Shown: piece by piece, positions 7,169 to 15,397 of the stretch
Layout: each line of letters begins with the position of its first letter
Numbering within the stretch: the stretch's first letter is position 1
From: Atopobium sp. UBA1382
GTDB taxonomy: Bacteria > Actinomycetota > Coriobacteriia > Coriobacteriales > Atopobiaceae
DNA: 35,035 nt
Direction: 5' to 3'
NCBI GenBank assembly: GCA_002305805.1
Contig: DBQY01000003.1
Span: forward strand, 1 to 35,035
Translations under genes and position numbers: made by a program
The notes under the pieces: model-generated
The model's input: the letters and a program-made list of their open reading frames with translations, nothing else
Databases searched by the model: none
Told to the model about the DNA's origin: nothing

Positions 7169-9270
7169 TCCAGCATCGGCGTGAGCGGCCCCTGTGCGAG
7201 CACGGTCATGCGGTGCATTGCGCGGGAGAGCGCCGTGTAGAGGCGTCGGCGCGCAAGTGGCGTGTCGGGATAGACCTCGGCCTGCGCGTCGGGCACGATG
7301 ACGTGGTCGAACTCAAGGCCCTTGGCCACGCGCAGCGGCAGCAGCACCACGCCCTCGGCAGGCAGCGACATGCCGCCGCGGATCACGGTCACCGCGTCGC
7401 CCAGCTGCTTGGAGAGCCAGCTCACGCGCGCGTCGCTCTCGGCCACCACGGCCGTGAGGCCCTCGCCGGGCTCGGCCACAGCAGCGCGCAGCGACGCGAG
7501 ATACGCGTCCTTCTCGTCAAACGAACGGATGACGGGAGCCACGCCCGCTCGCTGTACCGAAGTGAGGCGCCGCCGCTCGTCGGGCTCCAATAGGCCGCAG
7601 AAGAGCTCCGTGATCTCCGGTGAGGAGCGGTAGCTCGTGAGCAGGCGACACTCATCCACGCTGCCGTGCGATGCCCGGAAGATCTCCGCGATGCGCGCGA
7701 ACGTGGCCGTGTCCTCGTAAATGGCCTGATGCTCGTCGCCGAGCAGTAGGAAGTGCGCACGCGAGAAAAACCTCGCGAGCACCATGAGCTGGGCTTCGGT
7801 GTAGTCCTGGACCTCGTCGACCATGACAAAGCGAGCGTCGCGGCTGCCGATGCCCGTGAAGATGAGCCGCAGGTAGAGCCACTCGGTCGCGGAGAGTGCC
7901 TGCGCACCCAGCATGCGCATGCCAATGCGGTCGAAACGCAGCCATGCGAGCGCCTCGATTTTCTCGTGTGCGGGCGCGTAGAGGTGTTCGACGTAGCGCT
8001 TGGCGTAGGCGACGGTCTCGTCCTCGTCGTCCGGCGCCAGCGTCTCGCCAAAGATCTCGTACTGCTGCTCCACGTCCAGCCCGAGCATCTCCTCCTGGAG
8101 CTCCTCGTTGCGCGCCATCTGCGCGAGACGGCGGTTCAGGCGGTCGTGCAGCTCCTCCTTCACGAGTGCGGTGAAGCGCGGTCCCACGTCAAACTCCGCG
8201 AACTTATCCACGGCGCTTCTCACCTGGCTCACCTTGAGCAGCGTCTCGTCGCCGAGGCGGATCTCGCGCAGGTCGTCCGGCTCGAGTGCCAGCGTACGTG
8301 CGGCCTCGTTCATGCGATGCAGCGTCTCGGGAGTGGTGGCAAGGCCCAGGTCGCGCTCGCCGGCGCCCTGTGCGGCCACGAAGTCGCGCCAGGTCACGGT
8401 CTGGGGGTTGGACTCGCCCATGCTGGGCAGGACCGTGTCGATGTAGCTCTCAAAGACATCGTTGGGCGAGAAGAGCCAGACCTGGCTGGGGTCGAGCGTC
8501 TTGCGCTCCTGGTAGAGCAGAAACGCGATGCGCTGCAGCAGCACGGACGTCTTGCCCGAGCCCGCGATGCCGTTTACCAGCATCACCGGGACGTCCTCGT
8601 GGCGCACGACCTCGTTCTGCTCACGCTGGATTGTGGCCGTGATGGCCTGGAGCTTCTCGGTGTGGTGCTTCTTGAGGGCAGCCAACAGCAGCGAGTCCTC
8701 AATTGCGATGGTGGTGTCAAAGTAGCCGTTGAGCGTGTCGCGCACGATGTCGAACTGCCGGCGCAGCGTGAGGTTTACGGTGCGCGTTTTGCCGTCCACC
8801 TGGTAGGAGGTCGGTCCCATCTGCTGGTTGTAGTAGGTCTCCGCGACGGGGGAGCGCCAGTCCACCACGAGCGGGCGACTGCGCTCGTCGGTGATGCCGG
8901 CGGCACCGATGTAGACGTCGCGCGGCGGACGGCCCGGGCGCATCTCGAGCGTGACCTTCGCGAAGTAGGGCTGCATGAGCAGCAGCATCACGCGGCGGAG
9001 CTTGTCAACGTTGAAGTCGTGGTACTGGTTGTACGCGTCGATGATGGAGTTCAGCGTCTCGATAGCGGCAAGGGTCTCGATGGTCTCGTCCGCACCGCCA
9101 AAGTCCAGGCGCACCTCCTCGCTCATCTCGATGAGGTCCTGCTTGGCGCCCTTGTGGTTGGACTCGAGGTCCGCGGAGATGTCGTCGCGGATCTGGAGGA
9201 GCTTGGCGTAGAGCTCCGAGAGGTGGGCCTGCTCGGCCGCAAAGATCGGGTCCTGGTCCTGCATGGGCAT
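7165..9270 (-). CDS. helD: HelD-type UvrD-like ATPase (RNA polymerase recycling factor)
   Basis: This protein of about 701 residues has an N-terminal coiled-coil region (HLSELYAKLLQIRDDI), then Walker A GIAGSGKTSVLLQRIAFL near residue 240. The superfamily 1 motif DEVQDYTEAQL follows near residue 515, and a C-terminal VAKGLEFDHVIV and LYTALSRAMH motif, as in UvrD-like enzymes. HelD proteins of Gram-positive bacteria bind RNA polymerase and release it from nucleic acid using ATP. Length and the N-terminal coiled coil separate it from UvrD/PcrA/Rep. The ATG at 9270 is chosen because AGGAG lies five bases before it; a second ATG two codons later is possible. It is transcribed alone, away from the nuclease-like gene, with a 125-bp element in the divergent gap. 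Confidence 0.88.
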   Translation of the reverse strand: MPMQDQDPIFAAEQAHLSELYAKLLQIRDDISADLESNHKGAKQDLIEMSEEVRLDFGGADETIETLAAIETLNSIIDAYNQYHDFNVDKLRRVMLLLMQPYFAKVTLEMRPGRPPRDVYIGAAGITDERSRPLVVDWRSPVAETYYNQQMGPTSYQVDGKTRTVNLTLRRQFDIVRDTLNGYFDTTIAIEDSLLLAALKKHHTEKLQAITATIQREQNEVVRHEDVPVMLVNGIAGSGKTSVLLQRIAFLLYQERKTLDPSQVWLFSPNDVFESYIDTVLPSMGESNPQTVTWRDFVAAQGAGERDLGLATTPETLHRMNEAARTLALEPDDLREIRLGDETLLKVSQVRSAVDKFAEFDVGPRFTALVKEELHDRLNRRLAQMARNEELQEEMLGLDVEQQYEIFGETLAPDDEDETVAYAKRYVEHLYAPAHEKIEALAWLRFDRIGMRMLGAQALSATEWLYLRLIFTGIGSRDARFVMVDEVQDYTEAQLMVLARFFSRAHFLLLGDEHQAIYEDTATFARIAEIFRASHGSVDECRLLTSYRSSPEITELFCGLLEPDERRRLTSVQRAGVAPVIRSFDEKDAYLASLRAAVAEPGEGLTAVVAESDARVSWLSKQLGDAVTVIRGGMSLPAEGVVLLPLRVAKGLEFDHVIVPDAQAEVYPDTPLARRRLYTALSRAMHRMTVLAQGPLTPMLD

Positions 9271-9381
9271 GGCGCTCCTTTGGCGTCTAGGCGCGAGAGT
9301 TCGAGCAATCAATGGTACGCCATCGCAGGCCTCGGGGTACAGGGGCGCGGGCAGTCGGTGCGGTCTGTCGGGGAGCGATTG

Positions 9382-9506
9382 CAGTTTTAGGCAGTTTATT
9401 TGGCACCGGTAAAGTAGAAAGGGTGAGCTGAACGATATAACGCCAGCTAGAAGGTTTGAGGGCTTGGCAGTTGTTGCGACGGGACAACAGAAACAACCTA
9501 AAACTG
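9382..9506 (-). repeat. 125-bp inverted-repeat-bounded element (left copy)
   Basis: Its ends are CAGTTTTAGGCAGTTT (9382-9397) and the inverted, partly decayed AACAACCTAAAACTG (9492-9506). Read on the minus strand, AGCTG falls at bases 59-63, matching the right copy at 10662-10786, which is also exactly 125 bp. AACC-TTCTA just before AGCTG and TACTTT-CCG near the far end are shared with the right copy in register. The two copies face each other across a single gene. Confidence 0.75.
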
Positions 9507-9688
9507 ATCATTCGACCACTCGCGTCCGATCCAGAGCCTCTCGGAGGCGCCTCTCGTGGGGTTTTCGTGACCTACGCCTGCGATCACTCCCCTGAGCTTG
9601 CCCGAAAGATAGCTGGTAGATAGCCGAAAGTTTCATCGGACTCCTCATCGGTACCGTCGTCTTGTCTGTTGCGGATCGGGAGGTGGGC

Positions 9689-10654
9689 ATGTCCTTGATC
9701 GTGAGCCACGAATCGGCGCTGTGCTACTGGCTGACGAAGACGGGAGACGAGTGCGTCCCCGACTACTCCGACGTCAGGACGCTTGCGCGGGCGACCGCGT
9801 CGATGGGAGAAGTGAGGGACGCCCCTCTTCCCGTGGGCTATTCGGAGAAAAGGCCCCTGCATGTGCTTGTCGCCGATCAGCAGAGCCTGCGCAGCCTTCA
9901 TCAGGTCAAGACACATCTCTTTGGCGGGCGCCTGCCCCCTGGGTCGCTCTGCGAGCTTTCTGGCGCAAACTACGTGAGTTCCCCGGAGTTCACCTTTCTG
10001 CAGGCTTCCGCTGGGCGGAGCTTGATCGAGCTGCTGGAGCTGGGCTATTACCTCTGCGGTTCGTTCTCGATCGACGAGCGGGGTCGTGGCTACACGGGGC
10101 AGAGAGCACCCCTGACCACGCCCGAGGACATCGCTCGTTTTCTTGATTCCGCTGACGGGGCCTATGGCGTTCGCAAGGCAAGGTCTGCGCTGCGATACCT
10201 TCTTCCCAATGCGGCGTCCCCAATGGAGGTGCTCCTTGTTCTGGCGTTTGTGCTTCCACCGCGCTTGGGTGGCTGGGGGTTTCCGGAGATTCAGGTCAAC
10301 CAGAGGATCGACGTCGACGAGCACCTGCGCGTGATCGCCGAGTCCGACTTCTTCGTTGGGGATATCTACCTCCCCTCCGTCAATGGCGATGTGGAGTATG
10401 ACAGCGAGGAGTTTCACACGGGAAGGTGGCGCGCGGACCACACGCAGGCTCGCAGAAACGTTCTCGAGGTGATGAACGTGAAGACGATGTCGGCAACGTG
10501 GTCGCAGATTAGCGACTTTGAGAAGTTCAGGACCTTCATCTGGATGGTTAAGGAGCGCTTTGGTATCGCGCACCGCACGTTCACCCCGCAGGAGGTCGCG
10601 GCTCAGACGAACCTCTACGAGTATTTGACGGACTTCAGTCGCAAGCTGTTCTAG
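9689..10654 (+). CDS. Uncharacterised protein with probable PD-(D/E)XK nuclease-like C-terminal domain
   Basis: This 321-residue protein opens MSLIVSHESALCYWL, a start I associate with coriobacterial proteins annotated near AbiEi/transcriptional-regulator families. Its middle region has a pattern HVLVADQ..LRSLHQVKTH, YVSSPEFTFLQ and SLIELLELGYYLCG. The C-terminal part (about 178-290) resembles DUF559/Vsr-type nucleases: E180 in SPMEVLL, D225 in VGDIYLP, E236-Y-D238, then H243 and RRN (255-257). These are the places where a PD-(D/E)XK site would sit. Activity is not shown; the usual lysine is not obvious. The ATG at 9689 is chosen because GGGAGGTG precedes it. It stands alone between two inverted 125-bp elements, which suggests a cassette or a dedicated control unit. 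A defence or DNA-processing role is only a guess. Confidence 0.7.
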   Translation: MSLIVSHESALCYWLTKTGDECVPDYSDVRTLARATASMGEVRDAPLPVGYSEKRPLHVLVADQQSLRSLHQVKTHLFGGRLPPGSLCELSGANYVSSPEFTFLQASAGRSLIELLELGYYLCGSFSIDERGRGYTGQRAPLTTPEDIARFLDSADGAYGVRKARSALRYLLPNAASPMEVLLVLAFVLPPRLGGWGFPEIQVNQRIDVDEHLRVIAESDFFVGDIYLPSVNGDVEYDSEEFHTGRWRADHTQARRNVLEVMNVKTMSATWSQISDFEKFRTFIWMVKERFGIAHRTFTPQEVAAQTNLYEYLTDFSRKLF

Positions 10655-10661
10655 CGGGATG

Positions 10662-10786
10662 CAGTTTTAGGCAGTTTGTCTCCTGTTGGCCAAGTACGAC
10701 TTTGGAGCGCAACCATTCTACCTGCATGTCTCTTGTCGCTTTGGCGCCGGCTACTTTGCCGTCCCTCATCAAACTGCCTAAAACTG
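10662..10786 (+). repeat. 125-bp inverted-repeat-bounded element (right copy)
   Basis: It starts CAGTTTTAGGCAGTTT (10662-10677) and ends with the exact inverse AAACTGCCTAAAACTG (10771-10786). ACCTG occupies bases 59-63. It lies eight bases after the stop of the nuclease-like gene, with a convergent helicase gene on its other side, so it is not placed as an ordinary promoter would be. Confidence 0.8.
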
Positions 10787-10798
10787 ATTCATCGCCCT

Positions 10799-13390
10799 CT
10801 ACTCGTCGTCCACGAAGCCCACGCGGTAGGCGGAGAAGACCACGGCGCCCTCGTCCTGCGTGGCGTCGAGGTCCACGTCGCCCCAGATGCCAAAGTCTCG
10901 CTCGTCATCGGAGTCGCGGAAGACCTGGTGCACGTGCCAGACGTGCGCGGACTTCTCGTCCTTCTCGTCTATCGAGAAGTACGCGGCGCTGCGGGCGTCC
11001 GCGTCCAGGAGAATCTCCTCGTGCGCGTCGTAGAAGCGCTCCAGCGCGCGCTGCCACACGAGTGCGCGCCAGCCCCACTCCGCGTCGAGTTTTCCCAGCT
11101 CATCGATCGCCTCGTGCGCCGCCAGCCGCACGCGGGCAAAGAGCGCGTTGCGCACGAGCAGCGTGAGGCCGCGGCGGTCGCGCACGACCTCCTCGGCCGC
11201 GGGAGGCGCGGCGTCGAGGCCCTCCGAGGTGCCCTCGCCGGCGGCCGCCCACTCGTCCACGAGCGAGGAGTCCACGGTGCGCACGACAAGACCCAGCCAC
11301 GAGATGATGTCGCGCAGCCGCTCGTCGCGCTTGTCGAGCGGGACGGTGCGGTCGAGCGCACGGTACGCCTCGGAGAGATAGCGCAGGAAGAGGCCCTCCG
11401 AGCGCGCCACGTTGTAGCGGCCCACGTACTCCTTGAAGTCGCTCGCGGTCTCGATCATGTCGCGCAGGACGGACTTGGGCGAGAGCGCAAAGTCGCGCGC
11501 CCACGGCACCTTCTCGCAGTACTGCTCGAAGGCCGGCTCGAGCAGGTCCTCGAGCGGCTTGGGGTAGGTGACCTCCTGCAGGCGTTCCATGCGCTCGTCG
11601 TAGTCCACGCCCTCGGCTTTCATCTCGGAGAGCGCCCGGTCGCGCGCCACGCGCTGCTGCGCGCGCAGGATCTGCCAGGGGTCCTCGAGCGTGGCCTCGG
11701 CCATGGAGATGACGTCGAGCGCGTAGGTCTCTGACTCCGGGTCCAGAAGCTCGAGCGCGGCGAGAAGGAACGGCGAGAGGGGCTGGTCCAGCGCAAAGTC
11801 GTCCGGAAGATCCACGGTCGTGGACCAGGACGCGCTGCCGTCCGGCAGCTCCTCGCGCGTGACCACGCCGGCGTCGAGCAGCGTGGCAAAGATCTCGTCC
11901 GCACGCGTGGCGAGGGCGGTCTTCTCCTCGGCGGGCTGCGCGGACTCCTCCACGAGACGATGCACGTGCGCCCAAGCGTCGCCGCCCTGCTCGACCTCGG
12001 CGAGCACCATCGAGTGCGTGACCTTCATCCGCGGGCGCAGCGGCTCCGGCACGGCGGCGACCAGTCGCTCGAAGGTCTGCTTGTTCCAGCCCACAAATCC
12101 CTCGGGCGGCTTCTTGGTCTTGATCTTGCGCGCCTTCTTGGGGTCGCCGCCCGCCTTGGCGAGCGCACGGGCGTTCTCGATGTCGTACTCGGTCGCCTCG
12201 GCGATGACGTGGCCCTCGGTGTCGAAGCCGGCACGTCCGGCGCGGCCCACGATTTGGTGGAACTCGCGTGCGTTGAGGTGGCGCATGCGCCGCCCGTCAA
12301 ACTTCGAGAGCGCGGTGAGCACCACGGTGTGGATCGGCACGTTGATGCCCACGCCCAGCGTGTCCGTGCCGCAGATCACCGGCAGGAGCCCCTGCTGCGC
12401 AAGCTTCTCCACCAGAAGTCGGTAGCGCGGCAGCATGCCCGCGTGGTGCACGCCCACGCCGCAGCCCAGCAGGCGCTGGAGCGTCTTGCCAAAGGTGGTG
12501 GTGAAGCGCGTGCCCTTGATGGCGTCCTTGATGGCCTCGCGCTGCTCCTTGGTGGAGACGCCGTAGCTGGCCAGGCTCTGCGCGCTGGCGAGGGCGGCGT
12601 CCTGCGCAAAGTGCACGATGTAGAGCGGTGCCTCCCCGGCGCGCAGCGCGAGCTCGACCGTCCCCTCGAGTGCCGTGTCCACAAACTCGTAGGAGAGCGG
12701 CACCGGTCGCGGGGCGTCTGCGATCGTATCCACGGTACGCCCACCCGTGTGCGCGGAGAGCGCCTCGGCGATGGCCGAGGTGTCGCCCAGCGTGGCGCTC
12801 ATGAGCAAAAACTGCGTGTGCGGCAGCGTGAGCAGCGGCACCTGCCAGGCCCAGCCGCGGTCGGGGTCCGCGTAGAAGTGGAACTCGTCCATGGCAACGC
12901 AGCCCACGTCGCATGTCTCGCCCTCGCGCAGCGCCTGGTTGGCCAGAATCTCCGCCGTGCAGCAGATGATCGGCGCGCCGGCGTTGATGGACGCGTCTCC
13001 GGTGATCATGCCTACGTTCTCGCGGCCAAAGAGTGAGACGAGGTCAAAGAACTTCTCGCTGACCAGCGCCTTGATGGGTGCGGTGTAGTAGGCGCGGCGG
13101 TCCGTGCACACGCTCATGAAGCACATGCCCAGCGCCACCATGGACTTCCCGGAGCCCGTTGGCGTGCCCAGGATCAGGTGGTCCCCCGCCGCAAGCGACA
13201 GCAGCGCCTCCTCCTGGTGCGGCCAGAGCTCGATGCCGCGCGACTCCGCCCAGCCCAGAAAGAGGTCGAGCGCCTCCTCTGCGGGGATGTTGGGATAGGT
13301 CTCCCCGTCCGGCCAGGGGATGAGGCGTCCCAGCGATCCGGGCGCGTTGGGGCCCTCGTCGACGGTCTCTGGTGCGGGTGCTGCGCTCAT
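10799..13390 (-). CDS. DEAD/DEAH-box helicase with DUF3516-type C-terminus (Ski2/HelY-like)
   Basis: This 863-residue protein has superfamily 2 motifs in order. Motif I is LGTPTGSGKS (about 76-85). A Walker B of the form MDEFHFY occurs instead of DEVH. Then come LLMSATLGD (motif III) and a second RecA domain with VHHAGMLPRYR, GVGINVPIHTVV and HQIVGRAGRAG (motif VI). The long C-terminal half, ending with acidic repeats, fits DUF3516, found with Ski2-like helicases of actinobacteria. The family acts on RNA or DNA with ATP; the physiological target is unclear. The ATG at 13390 has GAGAGGAG upstream. It is a single gene; a 125-bp element lies past its 3' end. Length fits the family (about 830-900). 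Confidence 0.88.
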   Translation of the reverse strand: MSAAPAPETVDEGPNAPGSLGRLIPWPDGETYPNIPAEEALDLFLGWAESRGIELWPHQEEALLSLAAGDHLILGTPTGSGKSMVALGMCFMSVCTDRRAYYTAPIKALVSEKFFDLVSLFGRENVGMITGDASINAGAPIICCTAEILANQALREGETCDVGCVAMDEFHFYADPDRGWAWQVPLLTLPHTQFLLMSATLGDTSAIAEALSAHTGGRTVDTIADAPRPVPLSYEFVDTALEGTVELALRAGEAPLYIVHFAQDAALASAQSLASYGVSTKEQREAIKDAIKGTRFTTTFGKTLQRLLGCGVGVHHAGMLPRYRLLVEKLAQQGLLPVICGTDTLGVGINVPIHTVVLTALSKFDGRRMRHLNAREFHQIVGRAGRAGFDTEGHVIAEATEYDIENARALAKAGGDPKKARKIKTKKPPEGFVGWNKQTFERLVAAVPEPLRPRMKVTHSMVLAEVEQGGDAWAHVHRLVEESAQPAEEKTALATRADEIFATLLDAGVVTREELPDGSASWSTTVDLPDDFALDQPLSPFLLAALELLDPESETYALDVISMAEATLEDPWQILRAQQRVARDRALSEMKAEGVDYDERMERLQEVTYPKPLEDLLEPAFEQYCEKVPWARDFALSPKSVLRDMIETASDFKEYVGRYNVARSEGLFLRYLSEAYRALDRTVPLDKRDERLRDIISWLGLVVRTVDSSLVDEWAAAGEGTSEGLDAAPPAAEEVVRDRRGLTLLVRNALFARVRLAAHEAIDELGKLDAEWGWRALVWQRALERFYDAHEEILLDADARSAAYFSIDEKDEKSAHVWHVHQVFRDSDDERDFGIWGDVDLDATQDEGAVVFSAYRVGFVDDE

Positions 13391-13526
13391 GCGTCTCCTC
13401 TCGTGCGGGCATCCATTCTAGCGCGGTGCGCCCGCCGCCCCCGGCGGTGTGTCCGCGCGTCCGGGACCGGTGGAAGGCGGGTATTCCACTCTGAGCGGTC
13501 GGCTGGGACCACAAATCCTATTTGTA

Positions 13527-13554
13527 TTGACAATGTCATGTGACGTTATATCAT
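13527..13554 (+). promoter_or_regulatory. Promoter with palindromic operator before the PTS operon
   Basis: TTGACA (13527-13532) and TATCAT (13549-13554) are 16 bases apart. Between them lies GTCATGTGAC (13535-13544), a perfect inverted repeat GTCA-TG-TGAC. It is well placed for repression by the divergent GntR/UTRA regulator. A related sequence, ATGACGACATGATAC (about 20316-20330), lies before the regulator's own gene. Confidence 0.65.
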
Positions 13555-13588
13555 CACACATAATAAATCGGACGAGAGGGAGGCACGC

Positions 13589-13993
13589 ATGACGAGAATC
13601 GTACTGGCGTCTCACGGCCGTCTGGCCGACGGTATGAAGGATACGCTGAGCTTTATTCTTGGTGACCTTCCCAACGTCTCGACGATCTGCGCCTATGTTG
13701 ACCAGGACGTCTCGCTGCGCAGCCAGATTGACCAAGCGTTCGCCGAGTTCTCCCCGGAGGATGTGGTCGTCGTGGTGACGGACCTCTTCGGCGGGAGCGT
13801 GAACAACGAGTTCATGGCACTGCTGGGGGAGAGGGACTTCATTCTCGTGGCGGGCATGAACATGCCGACGCTCGTCGAGCTGGTCTCCGAGGGCGCGCCC
13901 ACCGTCGAGGGGGTCCAGAGCGTCGTCGAGCGGGGAAAGCAGTCGATTCTTGTCTGCAACGGGCTGGTCTCCGACGAGCCCGAGGAGTTCTAG
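13589..13993 (+). CDS. PTS mannose-family EIIA component
   Basis: This 134-residue protein has the EIIA-Man fold with the phosphorylated histidine at position 9 (IVLASHGRLADGM). It also has the VVVVTDLFGGS segment (about 52-62) that helps form the active site. It takes phosphate from HPr and passes it to EIIB. Length matches stand-alone EIIA-Man domains. It is the first gene of the operon, 35 bases after the -10 box, with GAGGGAGGC as ribosome binding site. The next gene starts three bases after its stop. Here, unlike E. coli ManX, IIA and IIB are separate proteins. The sugar cannot be told from this subunit. Confidence 0.92.
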   Translation: MTRIVLASHGRLADGMKDTLSFILGDLPNVSTICAYVDQDVSLRSQIDQAFAEFSPEDVVVVVTDLFGGSVNNEFMALLGERDFILVAGMNMPTLVELVSEGAPTVEGVQSVVERGKQSILVCNGLVSDEPEEF

Positions 13994-13996
13994 GCC

Positions 13997-14869
13997 ATGG
14001 ACGCCCAGTCCCTCTACCCCATGAACATCTGCTACCGCTACTTCGACCTCGAGGAGTTCTTCGCCAGCTGCGCGCGCCTTGGCCTGCATTCTGCCGAGCT
14101 GTGGCTCTGCCCGCAGCACGTTCTGGTCAACGGGCAGTTCTCCGAGGGCCCCGCGCGCCTTCTTCGCCTCATGGACGCCTATGGCGTGCGCCTCGCATGC
14201 CTGTGCGGGGAGCAGAACAACCCAAAGCCCAACAACATAGCCGCCCGCGGAGAGCTTCTCGTGAGCAACACGAGGTCCTACTTCGAGAAGGTCATAGACC
14301 TCGCGCAGGCGACTAGCTGCCCAAAGGTGCTTGTCACCCCGGGGTGGAACTACTATGACGAGCCGGTCGAGTGCGCGCGCGAGCGAAGCGTCGCCATGCT
14401 GCGCAGGCTTGCCGACTATGCGGCCGAGCGAGGGGTCGACCTCGTGCTCGAGAGCATTTGGACAAAGTCGTCCGAGGTCGGTCCCGACATCGCCTCCCTC
14501 GCGCTGATCAAGGAGCGGGTCAATCGGGACAACCTTCTCGTGACCATTGACTTCGGCGCCATGTCGGCGGCAGGCGAGACCGTGGATGACTGGTTCGAGG
14601 CCTTTGGCGACGACGTGGCCCACTGTCACTTCGTCGACGGCACCCCGACCGGCCACATGCCTTGGGGCCACGGGGAACTCGACATGCTCGAGAGCCTGCG
14701 CGCCTTTGAGCGGCACGGGTATCGCGGCGGATTCTCGCTCGAGTACGTTCACCCCATGAGCTTCCGCGACCCCGAGTCCTACGTCCGGGAGACCAGGGAG
14801 CTCTACGAGGGCTGCCTTGCCCAGTTAGCGCACGACAAAAACAGCCAGCCAGAGAAGGAAGAGAGGTAG
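13997..14869 (+). CDS. Sugar-phosphate isomerase/epimerase (AP-endonuclease-2 TIM barrel)
   Basis: This 290-residue protein fits the xylose-isomerase-like TIM barrel family. Likely metal ligands are visible in order: E150 in VLESIWTK, D183 in LVTIDFGAM, H209-F-V-D212 in HCHFVDGTP, and E247 in GFSLEYVHP. These correspond to the Glu-Asp-His-Glu metal site of FrlC, IolE and tagatose-epimerase-like proteins. Lying between PTS EIIA and EIIB, it very likely converts the incoming sugar phosphate, or an epimer of it, into a ketose phosphate for the aldolases encoded downstream. The starts are tightly packed (three bases after IIA, three before IIB). The exact substrate is not known. Confidence 0.85.
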   Translation: MDAQSLYPMNICYRYFDLEEFFASCARLGLHSAELWLCPQHVLVNGQFSEGPARLLRLMDAYGVRLACLCGEQNNPKPNNIAARGELLVSNTRSYFEKVIDLAQATSCPKVLVTPGWNYYDEPVECARERSVAMLRRLADYAAERGVDLVLESIWTKSSEVGPDIASLALIKERVNRDNLLVTIDFGAMSAAGETVDDWFEAFGDDVAHCHFVDGTPTGHMPWGHGELDMLESLRAFERHGYRGGFSLEYVHPMSFRDPESYVRETRELYEGCLAQLAHDKNSQPEKEER

Positions 14870-14872
14870 CAC

Positions 14873-15346
14873 ATGATCAAGCTTTGCCGCGTTGACCACC
14901 GCCTCCTGCACGGCCAGGTCGCGTTCTCCTGGTGCCACGCACTTGGGGCGGACGCCATTCTCGTCGCCTCGGACGCGGCGGCGAGCGACCCCATTCGCAT
15001 GAAGACCATGCGCCTGGCCAAGCCGGTGGGCATGAAGCTCGTAATCAAAAGCATCGACGACTCCATTGCAGCCATAAAAAGCGGCGTGACCGACAAGTAC
15101 AAGCTCCTCGTCGTGACCGGGAGCGTGGCGGACGCCGCGCGCCTCGTCGAGGAGTGCGGCATTCCCTCGCTCAACCTCGGCGGCACCGAGAAGACGGAGC
15201 AGACCAGCAAGACCCTGGGAATTGCGGTTCACGTCACCGACCAGGAGCGCGAAATTCTGCGAGCGCTTGTCGAAAAGGGCGTCGAGGTCGAGGTCAGGCA
15301 GGTGGCAAAGGACAAGAAGGCGATACTGTCCGCGGCAGACCTCTAG
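14873..15346 (+). CDS. PTS mannose/sorbose-family EIIB component
   Basis: This 157-residue protein has the EIIB-Man start, R-V-D-H-R-L-L-H-G-Q-V, with the phosphorylated histidine at position 13. A LVVTGSVADAARLVE segment and the family's NLGGTEKTE pattern (about 101-109) follow. It receives phosphate from EIIA and transfers it to the sugar during transport by IIC/IID. In most family members the residue after VD is D; here it is H (H9), a small departure. A run of GAAGGAAGAGAGG gives a strong ribosome binding site overlapping the end of the preceding gene. Confidence 0.93.
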   Translation: MIKLCRVDHRLLHGQVAFSWCHALGADAILVASDAAASDPIRMKTMRLAKPVGMKLVIKSIDDSIAAIKSGVTDKYKLLVVTGSVADAARLVEECGIPSLNLGGTEKTEQTSKTLGIAVHVTDQEREILRALVEKGVEVEVRQVAKDKKAILSAADL

Positions 15347-15397
15347 TCGCGGGCCGAGGGGATTCTCCGCACGACAACCAAGCAAGGAGGGAAACAC

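Noticed and set aside
7753..9390. Long open frame (545 codons) opposite helD
   Set aside because: High GC and G/C-ending codons keep the antisense frame open. The minus-strand frame carries clear helicase motifs, this one none.
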